Below the pieces are notes generated by a model that worked only from the letters and a program-made list of their open reading frames with translations, made no database searches and was not told the origin of the DNA. The translations under genes and the position numbers were made by a program. This document shows, piece by piece, positions 51,068 to 60,564 of a stretch of 64,000 nt of DNA; positions within the stretch are counted from its first letter, which is position 1, and the number at the start of each line of letters is the position of its first letter. The stretch comes from Xanthocytophaga flava. GTDB lineage: Bacteria; Bacteroidota; Bacteroidia; Cytophagales; 172606-1. The stretch covers positions 186,001-250,000 of the forward strand of contig JASJOS010000013.1 of the NCBI GenBank assembly GCA_030068525.1. The letters run 5' to 3'.

Positions 51068-51409
51068 GCAGAAGGTAACTATATAGAGTACAACATCTAT
51101 TAAACAACCTACTTTGGTAAAACTACAAAAAAGTGTTATTCTATGCCAGTGTTATCCTAGATTTACGACCTTCCACTCTCCCTGTAGTTTTAGTTTCAAC
51201 GACTACCTGATCATCTTTTCATCTTTTGCAATAAGATTACAGAAGACTACACAAATAACTGTATAGAATTAGTATAAAAACTTATTCATGATAGCATGGC
51301 ATTTTCTCTCATATACACACCAAAACTTTTTTATTAAAAATTCAATTTCTGCGCAAATAGACTGCGTACGGCATCCCTTAGTTTGCAGACCAATCAAACA
51401 GATATCCCT
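51068..51409. other. Intergenic region between AraC and the SUKH-like gene
   Basis: About 340 bp, divergent promoters expected. Near the right end TTAGTTTG (51378-51385) is close to a -7 box for the SUKH-like gene. No RNA gene or repeat seen. Confidence 0.4.
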
Positions 51410-52333
51410 ATGCAAACGATACCTGAAAACATTACAGAGTTTTTATACTGGTTCAAAGAACGTACAGAAGCATTCTGGAATGCAAATACAGATGTAGACT
51501 CAGATGACTTTGTTTGTGAAGATTGGATACGAGGTGCTAAATGGATTGGAATGGAAGAAACTCAGATTGATGAGATTGAAAAAAAGTATGCAATCCGGTT
51601 TACACCTGACCATCGTGAGTTTTTAAAGATTCTCCATACCATTGACAGAAAAGAAGTGATCCGATATACAGATTCTTCTGAAAATGGAGAAGAAGAGATT
51701 ACAGAAGAGCGGCCTTTCTTCTATAACTGGTTCACGGATGAACAGGAAATCCGGAGCAGGCTGGAGTGGCCTTACCGAACAGTTCTGGAAGATGTCAAAG
51801 GTATGAATGGAGTATGGATAAAATCCTGGGGAAAAAGGCCTCAATCAGAAACAGAAAAAGAAGCCATCTTTACAGAGTGGTATAAACAAGCCCCTACCTT
51901 ACTTCCATTGAAAAGTCACAGGTTTATGGTAAGTGAGCCCTATCAGGCAGGTAATCCTATACTCTCTGTCTGGGGATCAGATATTATTGTATATGGCTGG
52001 GATCTGAGAAGTTATTTGTTGCATGAATTGGGAGATCATCTGAACATGTATGAGTGGGTCTTTGATCAGGAAGACCAGGAATGGTATACAGAACTTCCCA
52101 AAGAAATAAACGATATTTTTGCACATGATCGTCAGACAGCGATAGAAAAGCATATTCCTTTTTGGGAAGAAGTAATTTTATACTGGAGTTCTGGCTGGTC
52201 TAGCTTTGGCAAACGCTACCCTTATCCTACTGACTCATCTGTTCAGCCTATTGTACCTACCTATATTCCAGAAGAAGAGGTTGAATCTGAACAAACAACA
52301 ATTCATCAAAAGAGATTCACTCCTTTTACATAA
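51410..52333 (+). CDS. SMI1/KNR4 (SUKH)-like protein, possible immunity protein
   Basis: The 307-residue product from ATG 51410 is soluble and acidic. Its early part has the SUKH pattern WIGMEETQIDEIEKKYAIRF, then TPDHREFLKILHTIDRK, and later DPILSVWGSDIIVYGWDLRS-type sequence (SVWGSDIIVYGWDLRSYLL). SUKH proteins often neutralise polymorphic toxins. No toxin gene is near. The next ORF starts 8 bp later on the same strand. Family match is by pattern, with moderate certainty. Confidence 0.72.
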   Translation: MQTIPENITEFLYWFKERTEAFWNANTDVDSDDFVCEDWIRGAKWIGMEETQIDEIEKKYAIRFTPDHREFLKILHTIDRKEVIRYTDSSENGEEEITEERPFFYNWFTDEQEIRSRLEWPYRTVLEDVKGMNGVWIKSWGKRPQSETEKEAIFTEWYKQAPTLLPLKSHRFMVSEPYQAGNPILSVWGSDIIVYGWDLRSYLLHELGDHLNMYEWVFDQEDQEWYTELPKEINDIFAHDRQTAIEKHIPFWEEVILYWSSGWSSFGKRYPYPTDSSVQPIVPTYIPEEEVESEQTTIHQKRFTPFT

Positions 52334-52340
52334 GTGTGCA

Positions 52341-52604
52341 ATGCCTCAGAACGAAAAACTTTATATTACTTATCGTCGCAAAATGTTAGGTTTGCTTGAT
52401 ACGTTCAGTTCTGAACAGGAACAACAACAATATAAACAAGCCGTTCCTTCTGTACACATCCCTTTTGAACTTTTTGATCAGTGGGGTGAAATTTATAAAA
52501 CTGAGTACAAATGGTTTTACAAAGTATATACACCAGAAGAAATCGTCCAACTGCAGAAAATTGACAAGTTAATTAATAGCATTATCCATCACCTGAGATA
52601 TTAG
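52341..52604 (+). CDS. Small hypothetical protein after the SUKH-like gene
   Basis: The 87-residue product from ATG 52341 is rich in Gln, Tyr and Lys (LLDTFSSEQEQQQYKQAV, then FDQWGEIYKTEYKWFYKVYT). The ATG is 8 bp after the upstream stop, so both are probably one operon. No family recognised. The frame continues open upstream to 52206 but that part overlaps the SUKH-like gene. Confidence 0.6.
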   Translation: MPQNEKLYITYRRKMLGLLDTFSSEQEQQQYKQAVPSVHIPFELFDQWGEIYKTEYKWFYKVYTPEEIVQLQKIDKLINSIIHHLRY

Positions 52605-52984
52605 TTGATCCACTCTGGCAGCAACTAATGAGTAAAACACAAAAAGTAGAAGAAGCAATAGAAAAATAATATACAACTACACTTATCTCCATAGTCAGAG
52701 CATGTAGGTACTAGAAAGAAGTAAGGAGATAAAATGTAAAAAACTAGTATTTATAACAGGCCTTATCAAAAAAGAAGCTGAGTGACGATTTTACAGGATA
52801 AAGACACCTTGTTGATAAATGGCTGCCTGTTTAATTATGAAGAGGTAGTATTAACTTCTTTTTTATTAAAATAGGCTTTTCCATTATATCTTGGTATATC
52901 CGCAAAAATTATAAGTTTACAGTTAACTAGTCAGATACTATGTATTTGAGCAGAAATTTCTAACCCACCAAAGTCTATGATTCT
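52605..52984. other. Gene-free stretch with a tiny ORF
   Basis: About 380 bp without a clear gene. A 13-codon frame at 52628-52669 (MSKTQKVEEAIEK) looks like the start of a lost coding region but is too short to call. No hairpin with a T-run was found. Confidence 0.45.
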
Positions 52985-53374
52985 ATGTGTGAAAATACTT
53001 CTCAAGTAAAGTTTTGTACTTGCATTGATACACCTGAAGGAACTCCAGATCCGAAAGACACCTATATGTGGGTATTGTCACGTCTGGTAGGACTTAAAAA
53101 AGAACACCTTATTGGAAGAGTTATGGGTCCAACCCAAGATTTGGGCAGTGGGATTACGGCAGAGACGATTGCACAGTTACTAAATGAAGGCAATTGTTTT
53201 GATTTTGATTATACACCCTCCAAAGATGACACTCTAAACATCAGTATTAGATCAGGTAGCTATCAATACTTTACACTTATATTTAGAGGCCAGCAATGGG
53301 AAGAGGGAAACAATCCATCTTTTATCAGTATAAAACAGCAGATTGCCAAAGGTACGTTAGAGATTACCCAGTGA
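52985..53374 (+). CDS. Hypothetical protein
   Basis: The 129-residue product is soluble, acidic, with two Cys near the N-terminus (VKFCTCIDTPEG), then MWVLSRLVGLKKEHLIGRVM and LNISIRSGSYQYFTLIFRGQ. No family is recognised. Its size, composition and place after the SUKH-like pair fit an orphan immunity-type protein, which is a guess. It is convergent with the ABC ATPase gene. Confidence 0.6.
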   Translation: MCENTSQVKFCTCIDTPEGTPDPKDTYMWVLSRLVGLKKEHLIGRVMGPTQDLGSGITAETIAQLLNEGNCFDFDYTPSKDDTLNISIRSGSYQYFTLIFRGQQWEEGNNPSFISIKQQIAKGTLEITQ

Positions 53375-53410
53375 CAGTATAATCCAGTCTACTTGTAGTA
53401 TAAATGATTT

Positions 53411-53449
53411 GAAAGTAGTCTACCAAAATCATACTGGCAGACTGCTTTC
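53411..53449. terminator. Hairpin between convergent genes
   Basis: GAAAGTAGTCTACCA (53411-53425) pairs with TGGCAGACTGCTTTC (53435-53449), with two mismatch/G-U positions. It lies just before the ABC ATPase stop and likely ends transcription from both sides. Confidence 0.65.
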
Positions 53450-53452
53450 GAA

Positions 53453-54148
53453 TTATACCATTTGCAAATACAACTGCTCTAATTCTGTTGCAGAAATATC
53501 TCTGGAATCAATCACAGAAACCAGATGACCCTGCTTCATAATTCCGATACGATGAGCTACTTCTTTGGCACGGAATATATCATGTGTAGCCATCAGGATG
53601 GCTGTTCCCTGCTGCGACAGTTCTTTTAGGATTTCAGAAAATTCGTTGGAAGCTTTCGGATCAAGCCCACTGGTAGGTTCATCAAGCAGTAACACCTTAG
53701 CTTTTTTGGCAATCGCAATGGCAATTCCAACCTTTTGCCTCATCCCTTTTGAATACCCCCCTACCCGCTGACTATGTGCTGTTGTTTGTAAGCCTGCCTT
53801 GGAAAGAAAGCCCGATAGTTCTTCTTTCGAATAACGAAATCCGGCTAGCTGAGAGAAAAACTCAAGATTTTCAATGCCGGTTAGATTGCCATACAGCATT
53901 ACCGTTTCAGGGATATAAGCCAGATACTTTTTGGTTTCAGCTGTATTTTGTGTCACCGAAATATCATTGATAATCGCCTGACCACTACTAGGTTCTACAA
54001 AACCCAGAAAACAATTGATAGTAGTAGTTTTACCTGCTCCATTCTGACCCAGCAAAGCAAATATTTCGCCAGCCTCAATAGTCAAATTCAAGTTGTGGAG
54101 AGCAATATGTTCTCCGTATTTTTTAGTGAGATTTTTAGCAGTAAGCAT
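53453..54148 (-). CDS. ABC transporter ATP-binding protein
   Basis: The 231-residue ATPase from ATG 54148 has Walker A LLGQNGAGKTTTINCFLG (34-42 region), Q-loop area, the signature VGGYSKGMRQKVGIA, Walker B KVLLLDEPTSGLDP and the H-loop ILMATHDIFRAKE. It drives the two permeases encoded upstream in the same operon (22 bp gap). NosF/CcmA-like class that usually exports, or acts on membrane-bound partners. An upstream frame start at 54241 would overlap the permease. Confidence 0.95.
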   Translation of the reverse strand: MLTAKNLTKKYGEHIALHNLNLTIEAGEIFALLGQNGAGKTTTINCFLGFVEPSSGQAIINDISVTQNTAETKKYLAYIPETVMLYGNLTGIENLEFFSQLAGFRYSKEELSGFLSKAGLQTTAHSQRVGGYSKGMRQKVGIAIAIAKKAKVLLLDEPTSGLDPKASNEFSEILKELSQQGTAILMATHDIFRAKEVAHRIGIMKQGHLVSVIDSRDISATELEQLYLQMV

Positions 54149-54170
54149 ATACTTGTTTACAATGAATAAT

Positions 54171-55538
54171 TTACTCATAACGTGCATTGCGTTCCAATGG
54201 TCTTCTAAAATTAACTCCTGCCCAGACCACACAAATAACACAGATGCTAAAAACGGGAATCAGAACCAAACTCCAATTGACAGATACCTTATCCTGAAAA
54301 TACGCAAGCGGGAATGCCTTCCAGTTTTCATCTGCAATGGCAAAGTCTGTAAATATTTTCGGATAGAAATACAAACGTTTCTGTTCATGAAACTTTTCCA
54401 CTTCTTCTATAAAGTTCAAGTGATTAGCCATATCTGATTGACTCAGATGATTACATATTTGCTGTGTATGAATCGTAGGTACAAACAAACCAATAACCGA
54501 ACTGGCTGCCTCCCGTTTCCGAAGTTTTGTTTTCAAATCTGTTGCATGCACAGCAGCTTCATCATCTCCCATCTGTTGCATGGCATAATACCAAAGCCAG
54601 CTATAGTCTTTTCCTTCCGGATGCTTGTATCGGTTAAATTGCGGATAATGCTTCTGGAATTTTTGTATGGTTGGCTCTTTTGGCTGATCCCATTTGGAAT
54701 GATATCCATCCCTGCTTTCCAATACCGTTCCGAATGCTTCAGGTACAGGATATTTATAAACTATGACTGTAGTAACGGAAGCAGGAATTACGATGGTGAG
54801 CATTACCCATACAATAAGTAGTAACAAAGCATTGTAACTTGAGTCTCTGTGAAACGATACAATCAACCAGGACACACTAAACCAGAAGCTTATATATAAA
54901 ATAGCGGTCAGGCCAAAGGCAACAAAAGCATTATCTACAGGAATAGCCAAATAAAATTTAGCGATAACCAGCAATAACAATAGCACTGTAAGCACACTTA
55001 CATACCGGATACATAGCTTTAGCCTTAACATCTTCAATGGACTAATTGCTTGGCTCAGTACCAGACTCCAGGTTCCTTCTTCTTTCTCTTCTGAAATCAG
55101 ATTGAAACAAAACGCAATGATGATTAGTGGAAAAAAGTATATCAGCACAAAACTAAAATCCAGATTGCCAATCAGCTGATACATTGGGTTCATCAGATCG
55201 GTAGTATATTTCTGTTCTTCCAGATTACGAATGGTGACACTTAGTACAGCCGGATTAATGTCCCGTTGCCCAATAGAAAGACCTGCGAGATTGGGAGTAT
55301 GATTTGCTAGGCCAAAACGAACATAGTATAATAAAAGCCCTATTTCCTTATTGACATATTTCACATTCCGATCTATGTTTTCCTGCTGGAAGTGGGCTGT
55401 CTGCTGAATAAGCTGTTGATTCTTTTCAAGAAAATGTTTACCTACATTCAAACTTATCAAGCCAGAGAGAAATAACAACAAAAGCCCTGTCATTAGTCCT
55501 TTTGAACGAACGAAGTTTTTAATCAGTAACCCTGTCAT
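54171..55538 (-). CDS. ABC-2-type permease, DUF3526-like (second of two)
   Basis: The 455-residue product has a first helix (GLMTGLLLLFLSGLISLNVG), a large external loop of about 100 residues, then helices FSFVLIYFFPLIIIAFCFNL, VSVLTVLLLLLVIAKFYLAI, AFGLTAILYISFWFSVSWLI, ALLLLIVWVMLTIVIPASVT and a last one, VLIPVFSICVICVVWAGVNF. The EEKEEGTWSLVLSQ motif after helix 2 is typical for ABC-2 permeases. A second external segment, rich in His and Trp, follows helix 5. It ends 22 bp before the ATPase. Confidence 0.87.
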   Translation of the reverse strand: MTGLLIKNFVRSKGLMTGLLLLFLSGLISLNVGKHFLEKNQQLIQQTAHFQQENIDRNVKYVNKEIGLLLYYVRFGLANHTPNLAGLSIGQRDINPAVLSVTIRNLEEQKYTTDLMNPMYQLIGNLDFSFVLIYFFPLIIIAFCFNLISEEKEEGTWSLVLSQAISPLKMLRLKLCIRYVSVLTVLLLLLVIAKFYLAIPVDNAFVAFGLTAILYISFWFSVSWLIVSFHRDSSYNALLLLIVWVMLTIVIPASVTTVIVYKYPVPEAFGTVLESRDGYHSKWDQPKEPTIQKFQKHYPQFNRYKHPEGKDYSWLWYYAMQQMGDDEAAVHATDLKTKLRKREAASSVIGLFVPTIHTQQICNHLSQSDMANHLNFIEEVEKFHEQKRLYFYPKIFTDFAIADENWKAFPLAYFQDKVSVNWSLVLIPVFSICVICVVWAGVNFRRPLERNARYE

Positions 55539-55540
55539 AA

Positions 55541-56989
55541 TTAGAATGCTTTAAAATGCTTGGAAGATAGCGTTACCAGAAAATACAACCCTGATATCCA
55601 AATGATCAGAGAGAAAATAGCAAGTTTCTCCTGCTGAAAAACAAGGATAAAGGCGGGGAAATGATGGCTGAAATCAGGGAACTCAGCCCAGTGCTTCCGG
55701 TTAATGATAGCCTGCTTGCCTGATGAACCTTTGGTGGTATTACTGATTAGCTTGATTTGCAGTTCGTTCATTGTCTGAGCCAACTTATAGCGGTATGCCT
55801 CAGCCTGATTTTCAAAATCATGGTAAGTGGCATAATCAGTTCCAGAGAGTGCCATTGACAGATTTTTGATAGCCATAAAGGGATTGCACAAAGCAGTCAG
55901 TCGCACTACATTCTGTTGCTTTTGATAAATCGCTACCAGCTTTGCCTGATGTCTTTTATATGTTTCGGCACTGAGTCTTTCTCCTTCCCGCATCACATAG
56001 CCACCATAATTGAATGGTAATTTATGGGTAGAATCTACGCCATATGCTTGTAGCAGGGAATCTTTTAGCACTTTAAAATGAGGATCATTAGGATTGTGGC
56101 TGTCTCCCTGAGCCAATAGTTCGTGTTCTACGGCTGTATCAAACTCAACCTTAGATGGCGAAGGATACAAGTTCTGCCCTATTACCAGTGAAATTTTTGG
56201 GAGTATTAGTGTAAAGAACAACCAAAAACCGATTAGTTTAGTCAGTGCAGATTTGGAAGTATTACTTTTTGCAGAAACAAAAACAGCCAGCAACGAAACA
56301 ATAAGTAAGTACACCAAATAGCCGACAATCAGTATAGCAAAGTAACCTAATGACTGCCAATTATCACCTATAGCCCCATTACTAAACAATAAAATGAGAC
56401 TTATAACCACCACAGGAACAAAGATGGTCAGCGATACAGAAAACAGTCCCAAACATTTACCCATAATTAATTCAGGCCAACTGATACCTTGCGTGAGTAA
56501 AATCCGGAGAGTTCCATTTTCACGTTCAGCAGATATCAGATCGAATCCCCAGAAAAAAATCACCAGTGGCAGCAAAAGCTGTAAAATCAAACCAGCCGAA
56601 ATCTCCCCAAACCGTAACAATCCGTTAGACAGGCTGGCCTCTGAAAAATTAACGGTATTTTGCCTATGGGCTTCCAGAAAAACAGCATTACCTACATAGC
56701 TATTCATTCCAAAATCAAAGAAGCTCAACGGAAACTTCTGACGAAAAGCCACATATCCATAGTGTGCCATTCGATGAGGATGCTTATCAGGACTTTTTTC
56801 CCAACGATGACGCACCTGCTGGCTATATTTGTCTACTATCTGTTGCTGAGTTGTCAGTATTTGATATCCTGACACTACTGCAAACCCTAACATCAGATTA
56901 AAGATCCCGATCAGCCAGAGTGTGCTTCGTTTTTTGATAGTACTTCTATAAACCTGCCGGGACAAAATTTTTAAAACAGAAAATCGCAT
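55541..56989 (-). CDS. ABC-2-type permease, DUF3526-like (first of two)
   Basis: The 482-residue product is organised like its neighbour: one N-terminal helix (LWLIGIFNLMLGFAVVSGYQ), a long external loop (HRWEKSPDKHPHRMAHYGYV...), helices from about residue 130 (LILQLLLPLVIFFWGFDLIS), the SAERENGTLRILLTQG motif, further helices and a large second loop before the last helix (IFSLIIWISGLYFLVTLSS). Gap to the second permease is 2 bp. Two different permeases probably form a heterodimer on one ATPase. Confidence 0.87.
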   Translation of the reverse strand: MRFSVLKILSRQVYRSTIKKRSTLWLIGIFNLMLGFAVVSGYQILTTQQQIVDKYSQQVRHRWEKSPDKHPHRMAHYGYVAFRQKFPLSFFDFGMNSYVGNAVFLEAHRQNTVNFSEASLSNGLLRFGEISAGLILQLLLPLVIFFWGFDLISAERENGTLRILLTQGISWPELIMGKCLGLFSVSLTIFVPVVVISLILLFSNGAIGDNWQSLGYFAILIVGYLVYLLIVSLLAVFVSAKSNTSKSALTKLIGFWLFFTLILPKISLVIGQNLYPSPSKVEFDTAVEHELLAQGDSHNPNDPHFKVLKDSLLQAYGVDSTHKLPFNYGGYVMREGERLSAETYKRHQAKLVAIYQKQQNVVRLTALCNPFMAIKNLSMALSGTDYATYHDFENQAEAYRYKLAQTMNELQIKLISNTTKGSSGKQAIINRKHWAEFPDFSHHFPAFILVFQQEKLAIFSLIIWISGLYFLVTLSSKHFKAF

Positions 56990-57035
56990 GAAAGTATATA
57001 TTTATAGGCTAAGTGCTTTTCCATAAATCAGACTT

Positions 57036-59534
57036 CTAAAATCTATAGGTTGCTGTCAGAATAAAGTTTCTAGGTGCACCAGGAAATAGACGAGTATAAT
57101 TCTGAGCTCCAATCCAGTAGGTTTTGTCCAGTACATTATTGCAATTAAGAGCTATTTGCATATTGCTTTTTCCGGGTGTATAATAAACTGCAGCATCAAA
57201 TACAGCAAAAGCAGGTACTTCGAAATCTCTTGAGAACCAGGGAATACGACTTCCTTGTGCCTGCATACCTAATCCTATGCCGAGATCTTTCAAAACAGAT
57301 GATTCATCAAAATTATATCGGGTCCATAGATTGCCACTGTGTCTGGGTGTATTCTCTTTACGCTTTCCGATCAATTCCTCATTCCGATCCATCACAATTG
57401 TTGCATCAATAAAGCTGTAGGATGCATTGATCTGCCAGTTAGAACGAATATACCCTGCAAGATCTACTTCAAACCCACGACTTCGGTCAGCTCCCCTCTG
57501 CACAAGTAAATCAGGGTTGTTCGGATCATTGGCATTCATGAGAATATTCTTCTGATTGATCTCATAGATTGCGGAATTAATGGTAATTCTGCCTTTTACT
57601 AAGGTAGCTTTCATCCCGATTTCTTTTAAATCACTGATCAATGGTTTAAACTGAGCAACAGATTGATCTGTCCACGTATAACCACCTGTACTTGGCATCA
57701 ACGTAACCGTATTGGATTGAGGCTGGTACCCTTGCAGATAGGTTCCATACACATTTACACTCTGACTTGCTTCAAATGTTACACCTATTCGGGGAATCAG
57801 AGCAGCGTTGGAAAAAGATGCTTGTTTGGGAGCATTGTAGTTGGTAATATCTTCAAACCATTCATTTCTCAGGCTAAGCAATGCAGAGAACTTACCTATT
57901 CGGATTTGTTCCTGTATATACACTGCCTCCGTTTTAGTTAATGCAGACGGGATAGCCGTCCTGGCATTAAGTATGTATTCATTCAGATTGCGAATAGTAT
58001 AGGTTGGATTATTCAGGTCAAAATAATTTACATTGGGACGTGGCAATATCTTATTTCCAACTGTAATAGTCTGGTAATTGCCAGCATTCGTTTTAACAAA
58101 ACTTCCTGTCACAGAGCCATCTTTCAGTAAAAATCCACGGGCAGCATTTTGTCCTCCCCCTTTCAGCTTGTACCAGTACTGCATATCGTATCCGGCTACC
58201 AGTTTGTGCGAAGTTTTTCCAAGCTGAAAATCATAGGTAAAGTAGGCATTCAGATTATCTGTGCTCCAGAATTGCTTTCGCTGCACAAACTGCATGCTTA
58301 CCAGACTTGTAACAGCGTTACCTGCTGTATCTGACGCAAAAGCATTGGTGGTACGATGCTCTTGCAAATCTTCTGCCCAGGTCTGCTTCATATAGGAAAC
58401 ATTCAAACTTAGTTTCTCTGTGAATTTATGTGCAAAACTCCCCATCAGAATCAACTCTTTGGATTTGAAAAAGTCTGTAGGAGCGGCCAGATTTAAACTA
58501 ATAGGAGTGCTATTCAGATTGGTCTTTCCTGCTATAGCACCAAAAATGGGTTGTCCTCTATCCAGATTCCCATTCAAATTACTAAAAATTACCTCTGCGT
58601 TAATGGCTGTTTTTGTATTGGGAATGTAACTGAATGAAGGAGAAATGAGAATAGCCTTATTGGATATCAGATCACGATAGGAACGGGCTTCCTGGTAGGC
58701 TCCGTTAAGACGATATAACAACGTTTTAGATTCATTTAATGGCCCGGTAAAGTCAAGTGCTCCACGGATAGTGCTAAAGCTACCAGCACCCAAAGTTATC
58801 TCTTTACGATCTTCAACAAGAGGCTTTTTGGTAACCATATTAATACTTCCTCCCGGATCAACACTAGAGAAAGTCACTGATGCGGGCCCCTTTAACACTT
58901 CTACTCGTTCAATATTGCTAGTAAGAGGCTGCAAAAAATAATACTGCCGGGTACGCAGACCATTAATAATCTGCCCTTCCTCGTTCTGACTGATCCCCCG
59001 GATTGCATATTGGTTATAAAAGCTGGAAGGAATTACTCCACTGGCTATTTTCACAGCATCTGCCAGTTGGAATGCCTGTCGGTCGGTGATCAACTCCTTG
59101 GTTATTGTAGATACAGACTGCGGGAGATCCTTATTTCTAATGGCAATCTTTGTAGCTGAAAAACTATAGTCACTGGTATAATTCCTTTGGGAACGTCCGA
59201 CAATTTCAACACCCTGCAATTCTGTTGTTTGTGGTATCAATGTAATACTTACTACCAAATCTGCCTGCTGAATAGTCGCAATTTGCTCACTAGTTTGATA
59301 CCCTACCGAACTAACAATCAAGGAATAAGCTTGACTTTGCAGGTTAGTAAACTCAAAATATCCATTTGCATCACTATGTGTTCCTTTTGAGGCAGTACCA
59401 GAACTCAACTTAATATTTGCATGTGGAAGTGGTATTCCGGATGGGTCTGTAACTTTTCCGGTAAGCACATGTTGAGCATTTACGATCTGTGAAACAAGGA
59501 CAAGAAGAAGTAAAAATGGTAACTTTTTAAGCAT
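57036..59534 (-). CDS. TonB-dependent siderophore-type receptor
   Basis: The 832-residue product has a signal peptide (FLLLLVLVSQIVNAQ), a CarboxypepD-regulatory-like domain (LTGKVTDPSGIPLPHANIKL), then a plug with DRQAFQLADAVKIASGVIPS, YAIRGISQNEEGQIINGLRT, IERVEVLKGPASVTFSSVDP and GGSINMVTKKPL. These are marks of TonB siderophore receptors. The barrel ends with FILTATYRF. It is the first gene of the block with two permeases and an ATPase, 46 bp apart. Ferric-siderophore uptake is inferred; no biosynthesis gene is near. Confidence 0.95.
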   Translation of the reverse strand: MLKKLPFLLLLVLVSQIVNAQHVLTGKVTDPSGIPLPHANIKLSSGTASKGTHSDANGYFEFTNLQSQAYSLIVSSVGYQTSEQIATIQQADLVVSITLIPQTTELQGVEIVGRSQRNYTSDYSFSATKIAIRNKDLPQSVSTITKELITDRQAFQLADAVKIASGVIPSSFYNQYAIRGISQNEEGQIINGLRTRQYYFLQPLTSNIERVEVLKGPASVTFSSVDPGGSINMVTKKPLVEDRKEITLGAGSFSTIRGALDFTGPLNESKTLLYRLNGAYQEARSYRDLISNKAILISPSFSYIPNTKTAINAEVIFSNLNGNLDRGQPIFGAIAGKTNLNSTPISLNLAAPTDFFKSKELILMGSFAHKFTEKLSLNVSYMKQTWAEDLQEHRTTNAFASDTAGNAVTSLVSMQFVQRKQFWSTDNLNAYFTYDFQLGKTSHKLVAGYDMQYWYKLKGGGQNAARGFLLKDGSVTGSFVKTNAGNYQTITVGNKILPRPNVNYFDLNNPTYTIRNLNEYILNARTAIPSALTKTEAVYIQEQIRIGKFSALLSLRNEWFEDITNYNAPKQASFSNAALIPRIGVTFEASQSVNVYGTYLQGYQPQSNTVTLMPSTGGYTWTDQSVAQFKPLISDLKEIGMKATLVKGRITINSAIYEINQKNILMNANDPNNPDLLVQRGADRSRGFEVDLAGYIRSNWQINASYSFIDATIVMDRNEELIGKRKENTPRHSGNLWTRYNFDESSVLKDLGIGLGMQAQGSRIPWFSRDFEVPAFAVFDAAVYYTPGKSNMQIALNCNNVLDKTYWIGAQNYTRLFPGAPRNFILTATYRF

Positions 59535-59573
59535 TAAAGAGGCAGTTTAGTGGTGCTAAGTACAACATAGTTG

Positions 59574-59603
59574 CAAATATACACATCCAAACCAAAATGC
59601 AAC
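59574..59603 (-). promoter_or_regulatory. Promoter of the siderophore-receptor operon
   Basis: Read on the minus strand: -33 GTTG (59603-59600), 18-nt spacer, -7 TATATTTG (59581-59574), matching TAnnTTTG. Transcription start expected near 59567, about 33 bp before the ATG at 59534. Confidence 0.55.
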
Positions 59604-59604
59604 A

Positions 59605-59820
59605 CTATTGCAAAAAATTTCTTTCAATTCTGAAAATGTGCCTGCTTACCTTTGAGATTCTACTATTGGTATATCTAACTAATAGCAATTCTTCAATATC
59701 AAGATGTTGTATATATTTTCCAGGATAAACTTTCATCTTTACATCCAATACGAGAAGAAAAACTACTAACAGTAACTCTACAGCTGCGAATCCTGCACAA
59801 AACTGAATAGGACTTTTCAT
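59605..59820 (-). CDS. Doubtful small membrane protein
   Basis: A 71-residue frame with one hydrophobic helix (CAGFAAVELLLVVFLLVLDV) then a basic tail. It lies just upstream of the receptor promoter. No relatives recognised. Could be a short membrane protein or chance. Confidence 0.25.
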   Translation of the reverse strand: MKSPIQFCAGFAAVELLLVVFLLVLDVKMKVYPGKYIQHLDIEELLLVRYTNSRISKVSRHIFRIERNFLQ

Positions 59821-60024
59821 AGCGATTACACTTGTTTATAGTCTCCACTTTGTATTTTTTATTCCAATAACAGGTTTATATTGTCAGCTATCAAAATATA
59901 ACCAGCCTACATGATTATATATTTTCTCAGAAATATTACATAATAAATAATCTTTTATCAGTTTCCAAGCACTTACCTATCGCCTAAATAGGTTATCTAT
60001 GAATGAAAGTATATATAAAAAGCT

Positions 60025-60456
60025 ATGGAATATTTTAAAGAAGATTATCTAACTCTTTCCTATAACGAAAGCTTAAATCTGGTTACGGCTGTATGGGATA
60101 TGAAGTTTGTTAAGGCAGATCTATTTAAGAAAGGTGCACTGGCAGGATTAGAGCTATTAGCCCAAAAGCAGGCAACAGCTTATCTGATAGATACAAGCCA
60201 AATGGGAGTTCTCTCTCTGGAGTTGCAAAGATGGATACAGTCACAGATAGAGATCTACACAACCAAAATGAACCTGCGCTATGTAGCCACTGTAGTAGGC
60301 AAAGATGTATTCAATAAAGTGGCAGCCAAAAACATACAAAACCACGCAGAAAAGAAACAGGAAGAAGCAGGCAAAACTGTTATCACAGAGTTTTTCCAAA
60401 ACCGTATAGATGCTATTCACTGGATCTCAGGTCTGAACATACACAAAGCAGCCTGA
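60025..60456 (+). CDS. Hypothetical STAS/SpoIIAA-like protein
   Basis: The 143-residue product is soluble. It starts with YNESLNLVTAVWDMKFVKAD, then LAGLELLAQKQATAYLIDTS with QMGVLSLELQRWI and LRYVATVVGKDVFNKVAAKN. Strand-helix order and size resemble the small SpoIIAA/STAS-like proteins common in Bacteroidota, where they occur alone. No function is known. A decayed gene that might be related lies at 60565-60756. Confidence 0.65.
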   Translation: MEYFKEDYLTLSYNESLNLVTAVWDMKFVKADLFKKGALAGLELLAQKQATAYLIDTSQMGVLSLELQRWIQSQIEIYTTKMNLRYVATVVGKDVFNKVAAKNIQNHAEKKQEEAGKTVITEFFQNRIDAIHWISGLNIHKAA

Positions 60457-60564
60457 CATATTCTCCGATTTTATCCTTAACCACCTATATCATACAACAG
60501 GAGTTGCAAGAAAAAGTTGCTTACTCCTTTGTACTTATCTTTTGCCCTTACCTTATCCCTGATT

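Noticed and set aside
52628..52669. 13-codon ORF (MSKTQKVEEAIEK)
   Set aside because: Too short to support as a gene; may be the remaining start of a lost one.
54093..54437. 114-codon open frame on the plus strand
   Set aside because: Antisense to the ABC permease and ATPase genes, no recognisable motif.
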